A stretch of 54,252 nt of DNA from UBA7396 sp034676185 (lineage in GTDB: Bacteria; Patescibacteriota; Gracilibacteria; BD1-5; UBA6164). A program made the translations under genes and the position numbers. The DNA lies in NCBI GenBank assembly GCA_034676185.1, contig JAUCCN010000010.1, forward strand, positions 1 to 54,252. The letters run 5' to 3'. Of this stretch, positions 32,460 through 43,585 are shown one piece after another (position 1 is the stretch's first letter; each line of letters starts with the position of its first letter). The notes below the pieces were generated by a model, which was given only the letters and a program-made list of their open reading frames with translations, was not told the DNA's origin and searched no databases.

Positions 32460-33683
32460 TTATTTTAGTTTATTAATTCTCTTAAGCACCGTTGGATGAC
32501 TATAATGAATGTATTCATACACTGGATGTGGGAGCAAGTTTGTTAAATTATTTACTGAAAGTTTTTTTAATCCCGATATTAAGGCTACACCTGAATAATT
32601 TAATTTTGCATATTCATCAGCTTCATATTCATTTTTTCTTGATAATATATTTCATACAATCCCTAAAACCAAACTCAAAGGGGTAAATAATATTCAAAAA
32701 GCAATCGCTCCAATATGAAAACTTGGATTTATACTCCCAAGAGCAAGTGCTATTTCTCTATTATCAATAATAAGCGAAAATAAAAATAAAATGATTCCAG
32801 TTTGAAAGAAAGAGAAAAGAAACATTTGGAGAGTATGCTTTCTTTTATAATGTCCTATTTCATGAGCTAAAACTGCTACTAATTCATCAGTAGTTAAATC
32901 AGCAATTAATGTATCATATAAAACTATTCTTTTTTTAGGACCAAATCATGAAAAATAAGCATTTGCTTTTGAACTTCTTTTACTTCCATCAATAACAAAA
33001 ATATTATCTAATTCAAATCATACTTTTTTAGCAAAATCATGAATAGCTGTTTTTAATTCTCCATCTTCTAGAGGAGTTTGTTTATTAAAAATTGGAACTA
33101 TTACACTAGAATAAAACATCATTATAAAAAATGAGAAAAGTGAAAGTATTATCCAAGCAAGCCACCAAAAATTTGTTCCAATCATGGTATACAAAAAAAC
33201 TATAAAAGAAAGTAAAATTCCTCCTATAATTACTGTGAGAAAAAAAGATTTTATAGTATCAAGAAAAAATATTTTTTTTGTCATTTTATTAAATCAAAAC
33301 TTCTCTTCTATTACAAAAGTTTGATAATATGAAAATGGTGTTCCAATAAGAGTTTGAATCAAAATAATAATCCCAAAAAAACTTAAAGCTAAAAGTATTT
33401 CATTGACCATAAATTGTCTTAAAAATTCATCTAAAAATCAAAATCCTCAAAAAAGTAACACTCATAAAGTAACCACAAAACTAAAAATTCCTGCATAATT
33501 TCAAAATGTATGTTTTGTTTTCTCATATGCCTGAGATTTTGCATATTTTTCTTCATCATAAATTCACTGTGCTTGTTTTGGTAAAGTATCTGACCAATTC
33601 AAAGTATTCAAATAATCCACCACTTTATCAAAAATAAAGAAGATGACTACAATTGCTAGAATCAAAAAATAAAATTCTCACAT
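32460..33683 (-). CDS. M48 family Ste24-type membrane zinc peptidase
   Basis: A 407-residue polytopic membrane protease. The zinc motif is AHEIGHYKRKH near residue 280, and the third ligand is in NEYEADEYA near residue 360. Several N-terminal helices precede it, including ILLALSFFGIIILIQTLIG and FFLTVIIGGILLSFIVFLY. The domain order, helices plus HExxH plus ExxxD, fits the Ste24/CAAX prenyl protease type more than HtpX because of the long N-terminal part. The substrate is unknown; membrane protein quality control is inferred. The second codon is UGA (ATG TGA). Confidence 0.9.
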
Positions 33684-33839
33684 AATCGTTTTATAAAAAA
33701 GTAAAAAATCTCATCGATAATAACCAAGAGTCTATTTTTGTAAAGGCTTTTATAATATTTGCAATGAAATAAAAAAACAAAAAACTTTACAATTTGAAAA
33801 TATAATTACAATAGCTTCAATATTTCATAACCAAAAAAT

Positions 33840-34382
33840 ATGGAAGATATTATACAAAAATATAAAAAAGAGAAAAAAACAAAAACTATTCTTATCATAG
33901 TAACCAGCCTATTTCTCGCACTATGACTTAATTTTTTAGTTTCTAATACAGAAGGCGGAAAATACCTGGCTTCAAGTGTATTAAACAATCAAATTGCTGG
34001 AGAAAAACAAGCAGATTTATATTTAGAAACAGTGAAAAATTCTCTCAATAATATAATAAAATTAAAAGCTTCTTCTCAAATATCACAAGCAAAAAGTATT
34101 TCTTTCTCTATTGCCTATAATAAAGATAATGTACAAATACAAAATAAAACGCTCAATATTGATCAAGCTGAACTTATTAATGTTATTGAAAACGAATGAT
34201 TTAACACAATTATTATCAATTTTGAACACCCAACTAACATAAAATCAGCAGAAGAAATTTTAAGTATCGTACTTGAAAAACAAGATATTAATACTCTTGA
34301 AAGTATAAATCTTATCAATGCAAATATAACTGATAATGAATGAAATATTTTCTCTCTTTCTACTTCAGGAATTGAATTTTAA
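33840..34382 (+). CDS. Membrane-anchored hypothetical protein
   Basis: 180 residues. A basic N-terminus (MEDIIQKYKKEKKTK) precedes one hydrophobic segment (TILIIVTSLFLALGLNFLV), and the rest is probably outside the membrane, with no known motif. The C-terminal part has alternating hydrophobic residues (INLINANITDNEGNIFSLST). It is the first plus-strand gene, divergent from the Ste24-type protease gene, and followed by a terminator. It may be exported or associated with the PBP downstream, but this is not shown. Confidence 0.75.
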
Positions 34383-34398
34383 AAATGCTCAGTGAGAA

Positions 34399-34438
34399 GA
34401 AAAAATAAAAACCACTATAAATTGGTTTTTATTTTTTT
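34399..34438 (+). terminator. Terminator before the PBP gene
   Basis: AAAATAAAAACCA pairs with TGGTTTTTATTTT around a short loop, followed by a T run. It lies 20 bases past the preceding stop codon. Confidence 0.8.
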
Positions 34439-34513
34439 ACAAAAATTTGAAAAATAGTATACTAAAAAACACAAAATAAATATAATTTAAAAAATGTACT
34501 CAATTTTATTATT

Positions 34514-36550
34514 ATGAAAAAACTCAAAATTTTATTTTTATTTTTCTTATTATTTTTTGGAATATATTTTTTATTTCCTTATTTTATTGTGGTAAAATTA
34601 CAACCAATTCCTACTTCAAGCATAGTATATGATATTCATAATATTGAACTGTGAGAAATTATTGCTGAATGAAAATATAGACACAGATATACTAATTTTG
34701 AAGATATTCCCAAATTTTTACAAAAATCTTTTATCAGTATAGAAGATAAAAGATTTTATTCTCATCATGGAATAGATTATATAGGAATTATCAGAGCTTT
34801 AAAAAATAATATTATTTGAAAAAATATACAAGGTGCTTCCACACTTGAAAATCAAATTATTAGGAATCATTATTGGTTGAATGAAAAAAGATGATATACA
34901 CTAAAAATAAAAGAATTTATTTTTTCTCTTGCGCTCAATAAAAAATATTCCAAAGATGAAATTCTTACTCTTTATCTCAATACTATCAATTTTTGATACT
35001 TAAATTTTTGAGTAGAAAGTGCCGCAAAATTTTATTATCATAAATCCTTAAATGAACTTACAAAAGCAGAAATTATTTGACTTCTTACTATTATCAAAAA
35101 TCCAAATAATTTCAATCCAATTACAAAACTTTCTGCTTTTAATACTCGTTTTAAAATCCTTACCAATTCTTTAGAGCAACAAGGAATCATTTCAAAAGAA
35201 GAAAAAAATCTCATTTTAGAAGAAAAACTTACTTTTTATACTGGTGAAAAAAATAAACTTCCTTATATTGTTGATTTTATACAAAAATCTGAAAAATGAA
35301 AAGAGTCAAAGATCCATACCACTATAGATTATTATCTCTCGCAAAAAATTAATAATCTTGCTCAATCTACCCTCAAAACTCTGAGTTGGAAAAATGTATG
35401 AGATTATTCCATTGTTATTATAAATAAAAATACTATGGATCTTAAAGTAATGATTGGTGGGCAAGATTATGAAGGAAAAGAAGGACAAGTAAATGCAACT
35501 CTTGCTGTGAGACAACCCGGAAGTACTCTCAAACCCTTTTTATATGCCCTCTATTTTCAAGATTTTTGAAAAAATCCTAGCTCTCCTATTTTGGATTTAC
35601 CAGTAAGCTATCCAACTGCTTTTTGATATAGTTATGAACCAAAAAACTATTCTCTCCAATATGCTTGAGAAATTACTCTTGCAGAAGCACTTTCTCAAAG
35701 CATAAATATTCCAGCTGTAAAAATACTTCATGAAATTTGAACAGAAAAATTTTTAAGCTTTTTAAAAAATATTTGAATCTATTCTCTCAATCGTGATGCT
35801 GATTATTATTGACTTTCTCTTGCTCTATGAAGCTGAGAAATAAATCTCTATGAACTTACAAGAGCCTATAGTATTTTTGCAAAAAATGGAGAATTTTGTG
35901 AAATAAATATATTTCAAGATGAAAATAAAAATTGAAAATGAAACCAATGTAAATTTATTATAAATAAAAAATACACCGATATGGTAGAAGAAATTCTTAC
36001 TAATCGTTATTTTAAACTTGCCTGATTCCCTATATACTCAAATCTTGATTTTCCAGATAGAAATGTATTTGTAAAAACAGGAACTTCAAGAAATTTTAAA
36101 GATAATTGGAGTATTTGATTTACGAGTAATTTTATTATTTGAGTTTGGGTAGGAAATAAAGATGGAAGTGAAATGTTAGGAGTATCTGGAGTAAGTTGAG
36201 CTGGAGATATTTTTAAAAAAATCGTGTATGAACTTGACGATTATGAACGTGAATCTTCTATTATTTCTCTTCATAATGAAAGCTCAGATTTTATAAAAAT
36301 TATTTCTCCTCTTGCCAACAACGAATATCAAATAAGTCCTTCTATCCCTATAGAAAAGCAAGAAATTCATTTACAATATAGTACTAATATTGATTTTGAT
36401 AATATTTTCTGGTTAGTTGATGGTAAAATTTTTGAAAAACCCTTTCTTCCTGTAAATTCTATAAAAGAAAAAACTTCTATAAGAGTTGAAATATATAAAG
36501 ATAATATTTTACTTGGAAGTGATGAAGTTGAAATAAAAAGAAAGGAATAA
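34514..36550 (+). CDS. Class A penicillin-binding protein (PbpC-like)
   Basis: A bifunctional peptidoglycan synthase of 678 residues. A transmembrane anchor (ILFLFFLLFFGIYFLF) is followed by the GT51 glycosyltransferase with IEDKRFYSHHGIDYIG and QGASTLENQIIRN (usually QGxSTxxQQ; here ENQ). The transpeptidase has the SxxK motif PGSTLKPF, SxN in SQSINIPAV and KTGTS at about residue 520. A C-terminal region of about 120 residues resembles the BiPBP_C tail of PbpC. Several Gly residues are UGA. The degenerate GT51 motif might reduce glycosyltransferase activity. It would polymerise and crosslink the wall made from GlmS-derived precursors. Confidence 0.93.
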
Positions 36551-36583
36551 AAAAAAAAGAAACGAAATCGTTTCTTTTTTTTA
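36551..36583. terminator. Bidirectional terminator between the PBP gene and rpsO
   Basis: GAAACG (36559-36564) pairs with CGTTTC (36569-36574) around AAAT, extended by A and T runs on both sides. It overlaps the end of rpsO on the minus strand. Confidence 0.85.
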
Positions 36584-36844
36584 TTTTCTTAATTCTAATT
36601 TATTTAAAATTTCTTCATATTTCTCAACATTTGTTTTTTTCAAGTAATTTAACATTTTTCTTCTTTTTGCTACCATAAGCATAATACCTCTTCTTGAGTG
36701 ATTATCTTTTTTATGAACTAGTAAATGTTCTTTTAATGCTTCAATTCTTGAAGTTAAAATAGCAACTTGAACTTCTGGAGATCAAGTATCTTTTTTATCT
36801 CTTGCAAAGTTATTAATAACTTGCTTTTTCTCTGCTCTTTCCAT
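36581..36844 (-). CDS. rpsO: 30S ribosomal protein S15
   Basis: An 87-residue S15 that binds the central domain of 16S rRNA. It has the family pattern FARDKKDTGSPEVQVAILT and HLLVHKKDNHSRRGIMLMV, then RRKMLNYLKK. No polynucleotide phosphorylase gene follows, unlike in many bacteria. The start ATG 36844 gives the normal length. Confidence 0.97.
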
Positions 36845-36979
36845 ACCTAATGAGTATTTTAAAAAATAAATATTGTTAAAAAACCAGAAAATACACCAGA
36901 AATTTAACTCAAGGAGGATTATATAAACAAATATAAAAAAAGCAAAAGTTTTTAAAAAATAAAATATTGAAGAAAATAA

Positions 36980-37008
36980 TTGACATTTTTTGATAAATAT
37001 ATTACTAT
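36980..37008 (+). promoter_or_regulatory. Putative promoter of the SH3-like exported protein gene
   Basis: A perfect TTGACA (36980-36985), a 17-base spacer and TACTAT (37003-37008), about 28 bases before the ATG at 37036. Confidence 0.6.
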
Positions 37009-37035
37009 TTATATGTATTACTAACTTTTTTATTT

Positions 37036-38229
37036 ATGAAAAAATTCCTTCTCATTTTTATTATTTTATTTGGATTTACTACTGTTAGTTTTGCCGAAAA
37101 TGGAGATATACTCTATGTAAAATTTATGTATTCTCCTGTTATTAGTAGTATTGATGAATCTGCAAAAGTAATCACTATCCTTCAAAAGTGATATGTGGTT
37201 TTAGACTTATGAAATAATGGAGAATATACTCATATTATGCTTACAGATGGGAAAAAATGATACATGCTTACTCAACAACTTGGAAATTATACTTTTAATA
37301 ATTATCAAGTAAATGGAAATAAAGGGTCTATCTCCTCAAAAACCACTCTCTATTCTGGACCAAATTATTCATCAAGAGTATTAGGACAACTTCCTGAAAA
37401 TACAGATTTTTATATTCTCCATGTAAATTATATCAATTCAAAATTTTTGAAGATTAAAATTTTAAGCGGAACTCATAAAAATAAAACTTGATATATTGAA
37501 AGTAATAATATAAATATTTCTCATGTTTCAAATTACAAAAATGAAATAGAAAAATTTATAGAAAAGTATGCAAAAAATAAAAACTGAGAACTTCTTTATA
37601 TGAATAAAGATAACTCAACAGAATATACTCCATTATTTGAAGAAAAAAGTGAAAATAATATTGTATCTATTTTTCAAAAACAAAATACAAATAATAATTC
37701 TAAAAATATTTCTTATATAGATACATCTTCTGTTAGCAATAATGATAATGAAATAAAAGATAATTGATTTGATTTTTCTCGTCTATTTTTAACAGAAAGT
37801 AATACTGGAAATACTCAAACTTCTCCTCAATTAAATGAGAAGAAAACACCTTCTTATACTAGTGGAGGTTCATCATCAAGTAATTCTAATAATTCATCAT
37901 CAAATAGTGGAAATTCTAAAAATAATTCTTCTGAACCCAAATCTCCTGCCCCAAATGAGTTAGGTCTTGGCACAAAAAATAATATGAATGAAAATGATAT
38001 TACGGATTTTCTTAATTTACTCAACCAAGGGCTTTCTACAAATGAGATATCGTCAAATTCAGGAACAAATAATAATAACGATAATAATGATAACAGTGTT
38101 ATTGATTTTCTAAATTTATTAAACCAAGGACTGTCTTTAGAGGATGAGAAAGATACAACTACACAAGAACAAATTGATATAGAAAACTTTTTTAATTTAT
38201 TATTACCAAATGAAAGTACTATAAAATAA
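37036..38229 (+). CDS. Exported SH3-like protein with repeated C-terminal motif
   Basis: 397 residues. A signal peptide (MKKFLLIFIILFGFTTVSFA) is followed by SH3-like sequences (LYVKFMYSPVISS and then TTLYSGPNYSSRVLGQL near residue 100). A low-complexity Ser/Asn linker spans about 270-320. The end has a repeated motif: DFLNLLNQGLS occurs twice (near residues 325 and 358), and a weaker copy ENFFNLLLP closes the protein. SH3-like exported domains often bind cell-wall components. The repeated helical motif is not one I know; it could bind a partner. The stop lies 9 bases past the dprA stop on the opposite strand, so the two 3' ends overlap. Confidence 0.8.
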
Positions 38230-39286
38230 TACTATATTTTCCAAACATATCCTTTTTAATAATATTTTGTAATTCCATCATAGAAAGATTTATAGATAAA
38301 AGTCAGTACTCATACTGGCTTTTATCTATAAGCTCATCTATATTTAATGATATATTAAATTTTAATAAAGTATAAATATGCTCTTGTATTTCACTTTCAA
38401 ACTGAATTATTTTTTTAGAAAAAGAGTGATTATAACCATATTCTTCAAAAATATCTTGTGAATTTTTTATCAATTTTGCTTCTGAATTTTGAATAAGTGT
38501 ATTTGATCAAATATAATTTTCCTGAAAAATATCTCCAGGAATGGCAAAAATATTTTTTCCTTGATCAAGAGCAAGACTAGCAGTAATAAGGGTTCAAGAT
38601 TTTTCTCAAGCTTCTAAAACCAAAAGACCAGAACTCATTCCAGCAACTACTTCATTTCTTATTGGGAAAGTATATACATTTCCTAAAGTTCAAAGTGGGA
38701 ATTGTGAAATAAGTGCTCCTGAATTTTCTATAACTTTTTGAAATAACTTTTTATTTCCAGAAGGATATGTTATATCTATTCCTGTTCAAAATACAACTAC
38801 TGTTTTTACATTTTTATCAACACAAATTTGATGTGCTAAACTATCACATCATCAAGCTCATCATGATACAATAGTAAAATATTCACTTAAGTCAGGAATA
38901 ATATTTTCTCATACTTTTTTTGCATATAAACTAATTTTTCTTGAACCAACAACAGAAAAAAAATTATCATCTCCATTTAATTTTCATCTCACATATAAAA
39001 AATATGGTGGAGAAGAAATATTTTTTAAAAGCTTTGGATAATCTTTATGATATATTGGTATAATGTTTACTCATAATTTCTGTATTTTTTCATCAATTTT
39101 TTGAATATCTAAAATATTTTTTGCTTGTAAAATTTTCTCAACTTGTTCATCTTTATCAAAATATTTTTGTAGAAAATTACGAGAAATATTATTATAAAAC
39201 TCTTTATAATTTTTATCTTTTTCAAAAATGATATGTAGATTTTTATGAGAAAATCAAATACTATGAAGATAAATTAAATAATTCAT
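38219..39286 (-). CDS. dprA: DNA-processing protein DprA
   Basis: DprA loads RecA on incoming single-stranded DNA during natural transformation. The 355-residue protein has a Rossmann-like core: YFLYVRG, FSVVGSRKIS, VSGGAGGCDSLAH, VVVFGTGIDITYPSGN, NSGALISQFPLGT, FPIRNEVVAGMSSGLLVLEAG and SGTLITASLALDQG. A C-terminal winged-helix-like tail follows. These fit the full family, with several Gly as UGA. Together with the pilin-like genes in the window, this hints at natural competence. The convergent SH3-like gene overlaps its 3' end by 11 bases. Confidence 0.95.
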
Positions 39287-39408
39287 TATTATTTTATATA
39301 AAAAATATATTTACTATATAATATAGTATTTTTTGAAAAATCAAATTTTTTTGCTTTCATTAAAAAAATAAGTACATTATAGACATAATTATTTTTAATA
39401 TAGATTAT

Positions 39409-40779
39409 ATGACTGAAAATGAAGTATTTATAAGAAAGGATTTTTGGCACGAAATAGAAAATTCTTCAAAAAAATATGCTCATATTATAATGATAGCAAC
39501 CAAACCTGATATTATCAAACAAGCTCCTCTCTATTTAGAACTCAAAAAAAGATGAGAGCTGGTAATTTTAGTTCATACTGGACAACACTATGATTATAAT
39601 TTAAGTAAGTGAGTTTTAATAGAATTTGGGATGGATGTTGATATAAATTTAAATATTTTTTGACCTATTCATAAAAAATTTAGTTTAATAGTAGAAAGAC
39701 TTGGAAATTTTTTAGTTGAACTAAATGATACATATAAAAAAATTCCAATTCCTTATGTACACTGAGATACTCTTACTGCTGCAACAGCTGATAAAGCTGC
39801 ATTTTTAAATAAATTTGCTGTTGTTCATGTAGAAGCTGGAATTAGAACTTTGACTCCAAATAAATATTTTTATCAATTTTTATTTACCACTTATGAAGCT
39901 GGTAATTTTAATTGGGATGAATATTATGAATCATTACAAAAAAGAGAAATCTATGAAACAGGAAGTATTGAACCATTTCCAGAACAATTTGATACGAGAA
40001 GTATAGAATGATCAACTGGTTTTTTTGCTGCTCCAGTAGAATTATATAAAGAAACTCTTATCTCTGAATGATATGATTCAGATAAGATTGTCGTAGTTGG
40101 AAATACTATAGTTGATGCAATTGAAATATCCAAAACAAAAGTACAACATTCCAAAGCTTTTGAAAAATATCCAAATATGAAAGGAAAAGATTTTATATTT
40201 GTAACTATTCATAGAAGAGAAAATTGTGAGAAAAAAGAAAGATTTTTAACATTATATTATGCCTTAAAAAAACTTATTCAAGATGGAGTAGCAGTTTGTT
40301 TTTTAGAATTATATGCTTCTGGTTTTGCGATTGATAGTTATTGACTCAGAGAGGATTTAAATGAACTCATCAAAAATTATCCTGATAATTTTGCATATTG
40401 ACCTGCACTCGCTCATCACTCTGAGGTAATTGATATGCTTCTTCATGCAGGAGCTGTAGTAACTGATAGTGGAAGTATGCAAGAAGAAGCTAATATTATA
40501 GGAACTCCTTGTGTTACTCTTAGATTTGGAAGTGATAGGACAGAAACTATTTTATCTGGAAGTAATATTATTGCTCCACCTATAAATTCATGTCTTATTG
40601 CTGAAATTATAAAAGGTGCTATTGGAAATCCAAAAATGAAAGGAAAAAATCTCTATGGAGCAAATGTTTCACAAAAAATAGTAGATGAGGTATTAAAAAT
40701 ACTTTCAAAAAATGGAAAATTATTTTTACTTGATGATGAGAGGCTTGGTTTAGAAAAATATACTGACTGGAAAATATAA
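39409..40779 (+). CDS. wecB: UDP-N-acetylglucosamine 2-epimerase
   Basis: The enzyme converts UDP-GlcNAc to UDP-ManNAc for surface polysaccharide. The 456-residue GT-B protein has HTGQHYDYN near residue 59, HVEAGIRT near residue 143, VTIHRRENCEKKERF near residue 265 and SGSMQEEANIIGTPCVTLRFGSDRTET near residue 352, the catalytic and UDP-binding motifs of the family. It is about 80 residues longer than Escherichia coli WecB, with a region after residue 150 (YFYQFLFTTYEAGNFN, EIYETGSIEPFPEQFDT) that is probably an insertion. No neighbouring glycan genes are in the window. Confidence 0.92.
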
Positions 40780-40803
40780 GCATTCACTTCTCTTTTATAG
40801 ATT

Positions 40804-40838
40804 AAAGATTTCTTAATAAAAAGAAATCTTTTTTTTCA
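40804..40838 (+). terminator. Terminator of wecB
   Basis: AAAGATTTCTT (40804-40814) pairs with AAGAAATCTTT (40821-40831) around AATAAA and is followed by a T run. Confidence 0.85.
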
Positions 40839-41104
40839 TATTTTTACTTTAAAATTCAAAAAAATTCTCTTTTAACAACTTTTTAACAATAAAAAAATAG
40901 TTAAAAATATTGTATACAAATAATGAACAAGTAAATACAAAATACTATTATTTTTATAGTATATAAGCTATTTTTTTGTTAAAAATAAATATTTTTTTCA
41001 AAAAGATAATAAAAAAATATTACTATTTTTTTGGCTTAAAAATCAAATATATAAAAATAAATTTGATTTTATAAAATATTTATTATTATTGTCAATAATA
41101 AGTA
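40839..41104. other. AT-rich gene-free stretch with several palindromes
   Basis: No reading frame looks coding here. It holds short inverted repeats: TACTAT/ATAGTA near 40950, AAATCAAAT/ATTTGATTT at about 41040-41069 and TTATTATTG-T-CAATAATAA at 41083-41101. The last lies just upstream of the promoter at 41105-41134 and is a plausible operator. No DnaA-box array was seen. Confidence 0.5.
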
Positions 41105-41134
41105 TTAGAGTTATTCTAATGGTTATGCTATAAT
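41105..41134 (+). promoter_or_regulatory. Promoter of the structured RNA candidate
   Basis: An extended -10 element TGCTATAAT (41126-41134) with a weak -35 (TTAGAG, 41105-41110) at 18 bases. A short palindrome ATTAGA/TCTAAT (41104-41109, 41115-41120) overlaps the -35 and spacer, a possible repressor site. Confidence 0.6.
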
Positions 41135-41139
41135 TACTA

Positions 41140-41621
41140 TGTAAGTTGATAAGGCAATGCTCTTAAACAACTGCTCATTAACAAGAATTTTACTTTCCAA
41201 GTTCGGGCATCATATAAATCCTATGATTCTCCCAAATAACAAAAAAAAATAAAAACAAAAACGGAAAAAGTATTATCCCTTTTGTTTAGAGTTTTTATAG
41301 AAAAATTTTAAACAAAAGGGATAATTAAAAACCTAAAACAAAAATTTTCAAATGAAGTTTCCAAAATATGAACCTTCTCTTATGAAAAACAAAAATAAAA
41401 TTGCAAGGTGAATAGCAATTAAAAAATCACCCGAGGAAGGTAGAAATTCTTTTCAAGAAATGTTCACGGTTTTCCGTTGTAGCTTACTTGAAAATAGAAA
41501 CTATGGATTAAGTTTCAAAATATAGATTATTCCCTGCTGACACCATAAAACTATTATACTCGTCAACAGAAGTGAATTCTCTTACACATTTAAAAAGACC
41601 GCTACCAAGTTGGTCTTTTTT
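41140..41621 (+). ncRNA. Candidate structured non-coding RNA, family unassigned
   Basis: From an extended -10 promoter to a strong terminator, about 480 bases carry many consistent helices. TGTAAG (41140-41145) pairs with CTTACA (41581-41586) and closes the fold; TTGA/TCAA adds four more pairs. A perfect 17-bp hairpin is at 41272-41288/41309-41325. An H-type pseudoknot (AATTGC/GCAATT at 41399-41404/41415-41420; GGTGA/TCACC at 41407-41411/41427-41431) is enclosed by ACCTTC/GAAGGT (41372-41377/41436-41441). TTTTCAAG/CTTGAAAA (41450-41457/41487-41494) contains ACGG-TTTT-CCGT, and GAAACT/AGTTTC follows. ACAGAA (41566) and GAGGAA (41433) recall RNase P RNA, but their spacing and the missing regions do not fit. 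A 58-codon frame at 41352-41525 overlaps and might instead be coding. Confidence 0.5.
41592..41621 (+). terminator. Terminator of the structured RNA candidate
   Basis: AAAAAGACC (41592-41600) pairs with GGTCTTTTT (41612-41620), followed by another T. It fits a Rho-independent end for the plus-strand transcript. Confidence 0.85.
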
Positions 41622-41630
41622 ACTCTATAT

Positions 41631-41669
41631 AAAATCCTCTTTTCTTTTAAGGAAAGAGGATTTATTTTT
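41631..41669 (-). terminator. Second hairpin, probable terminator of the minus-strand membrane protein gene
   Basis: AAATCCTCTTTTC pairs with GAAAGAGGATTT with one bulged T. It lies about 25 bases past the stop codon of the minus-strand gene, next to the plus-strand terminator, and has A/T runs on both sides. Confidence 0.65.
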
Positions 41670-41691
41670 ACTAAATAGAATAGAAAAAGAA

Positions 41692-43464
41692 TTATTCATT
41701 ATTAATAATTTTATAGAGATTTTTTCCTTCCATATAATCAATATCAGAAAAATCAGTATTTGATTTTAGCGTTCCATCAGAAGTTCATAAAATATTTGCC
41801 TTCATATTTTGAAATTCAGTTCTAAATATTTTCAAACTTTCATGAGCTGGTAAAATAGTTGCATTTACTAGAGGTTTAAAATAATTATATGTTAAATACA
41901 TATTATCTTTATATCAAATAGTTGCTCACAAAAATAGGGAAATAGCCGCAAATATACTTATATAGGTACTTACTTGAAAATTCAAACTCATAGTAAGTTT
42001 TGGAGCAAATTTTGAAATTAAAAACTCAATAAGTCATTTTAAAATAAATAAAAATATTGCTATTAAAAAACCAAATGGTAAAAAATATCCAATAATACAT
42101 ATAAAAATAATCATCCATCAAAATTGAAATATTCTTGAGATATATGCTTCTAAGTTTTTTCTATGGAACATTTCTAAATTATAAAAAAACTTTGATAATA
42201 CTTTATATTCACTATAACTATTTGATAATACCACACAAGCAATAAACTTAATAACATAATATCTTTGATCAGAATTATTAAAATATCTTGCAATTTTTCT
42301 CAAAAGAAATGGCCTCACAAAACTTAAAAAATATGATTTATCAATATATAAAATGAGATTTTTTATTTCATTATATAAAGAAATATTTTCTAAATTGACA
42401 TCGTATGTTTGTTCTTTTACCAGATAAAATACTTCTGAAGGAATATCTGTAATTCATAAGACTAAATCAATAATATTTCCATTATTTTCTTCTAAATATT
42501 GTCTTTTAAATGAAAGCCTGGCAAAATTTCATTTTTGTGGTCCGAGTCACATAAATTCATGTTCTTTTGCTAATAAAAAGTTGATTTTTTGATTTACTTC
42601 TACAAACTCGACTCTTCTGGCTAAAGTTAGGTAATCCTCAATACTCTTTTTGATATCATAATTAAGTAAAATGATACTATCCATTCCAGAATGAATATCA
42701 TTTTTTAAAAAGGCAATTACTTCAAAAAGTTTTTCTTCTTCTAATTTTTCAATAATTTCTTCATAAATATTTTTATCATATAAAAATGCTTCTAAAAGAA
42801 AGAACGATAATTCACTATATACTTCCCTATTTTCTAAAATATAAAGGGTCAATTTTTTAATCATTTTTATATTATCTGGTATAATTCCATTACAATCAAG
42901 AGAAATTTGAGAAAAATCAAAATCCTGAAATTGATTTAAAAATTTAATAATATAAAAACTTGATTTATCGTTTTCAAGCAAGGAAAATTTCTCACTGAAT
43001 TCAGACAAATACTGTTTTTTTTCAACATAAGTTTGTAGAAAAAAATATTTTTTAACTTTTTGTTGATCAAAATAAAATAATAATAAAATATCAAATAATA
43101 CATCAAATTTATCACTTTTTGAAAGAGTAAAAAAGAAAAAGGAAATATCTATAAAAAATGAATTTCCAAAATAATTGTCAATTTCATATTTAAATTTTTT
43201 TAATTCATTTGTATGAAAATAATGATTATATAAAGCCTCAAATATTCCAGCATCTTTATATTTTTGAGTAATAATTTTATATTGGGCTCTCGCATTTTTT
43301 GAAGAATTTAGCTCTATAGAATTCAAAACCATTTCTCAAATACTAATAAAAATATCCTTTAACTCAGCTAACATAAAAAATACCCCAAAAGGATTTTTAT
43401 TGGATTTTAGCGCTGAAATACTATTCAGAAGCGAATTGCTTTGTTTTTCTACTTGATCAATCAT
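41692..43464 (-). CDS. Large protein with C-terminal membrane segments, unknown function
   Basis: 590 residues from ATG 43464 (a TTG at 43521 would add 19 residues; a TATAAT about 30 bases before ATG 43464 favours the shorter form). The N-terminal 400 residues are soluble-looking, mostly helical and rich in Phe, Ile, Lys and Asp. The C-terminal part has about three hydrophobic helices (FICIIGYFLPFGFLIAIFLF; TYISIFAAISLFLGATIGY). Ends EGKNLYKIINNE. No motif is recognised. Its gene is divergent from the DHH phosphoesterase gene. Confidence 0.8.
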
Positions 43465-43585
43465 AATATTTTTATTATCTATATATAAAAATATTATATC
43501 ACAATGATTTTTTATAGTCAAAAGTTTGATTTATTTTATTTTTACATATAATGAACTATCAAAAATTTAATGTATAAAAAATAGT

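Noticed and set aside
40780..41104. Replication origin
   Set aside because: The stretch is AT-rich with palindromes, but no DnaA boxes, dnaA or dnaN are present.
41140..41621. RNase P RNA or tmRNA
   Set aside because: GAGGAA and ACAGAA are too close together, other conserved RNase P regions are not found, and there is no tRNA-like end for tmRNA. Kept as unassigned.
43465..43521. TTG start that extends the membrane protein gene
   Set aside because: An ATG at 43464 lies downstream of a TATAAT and gives a normal leader; the added residues look like read-through of the promoter region.
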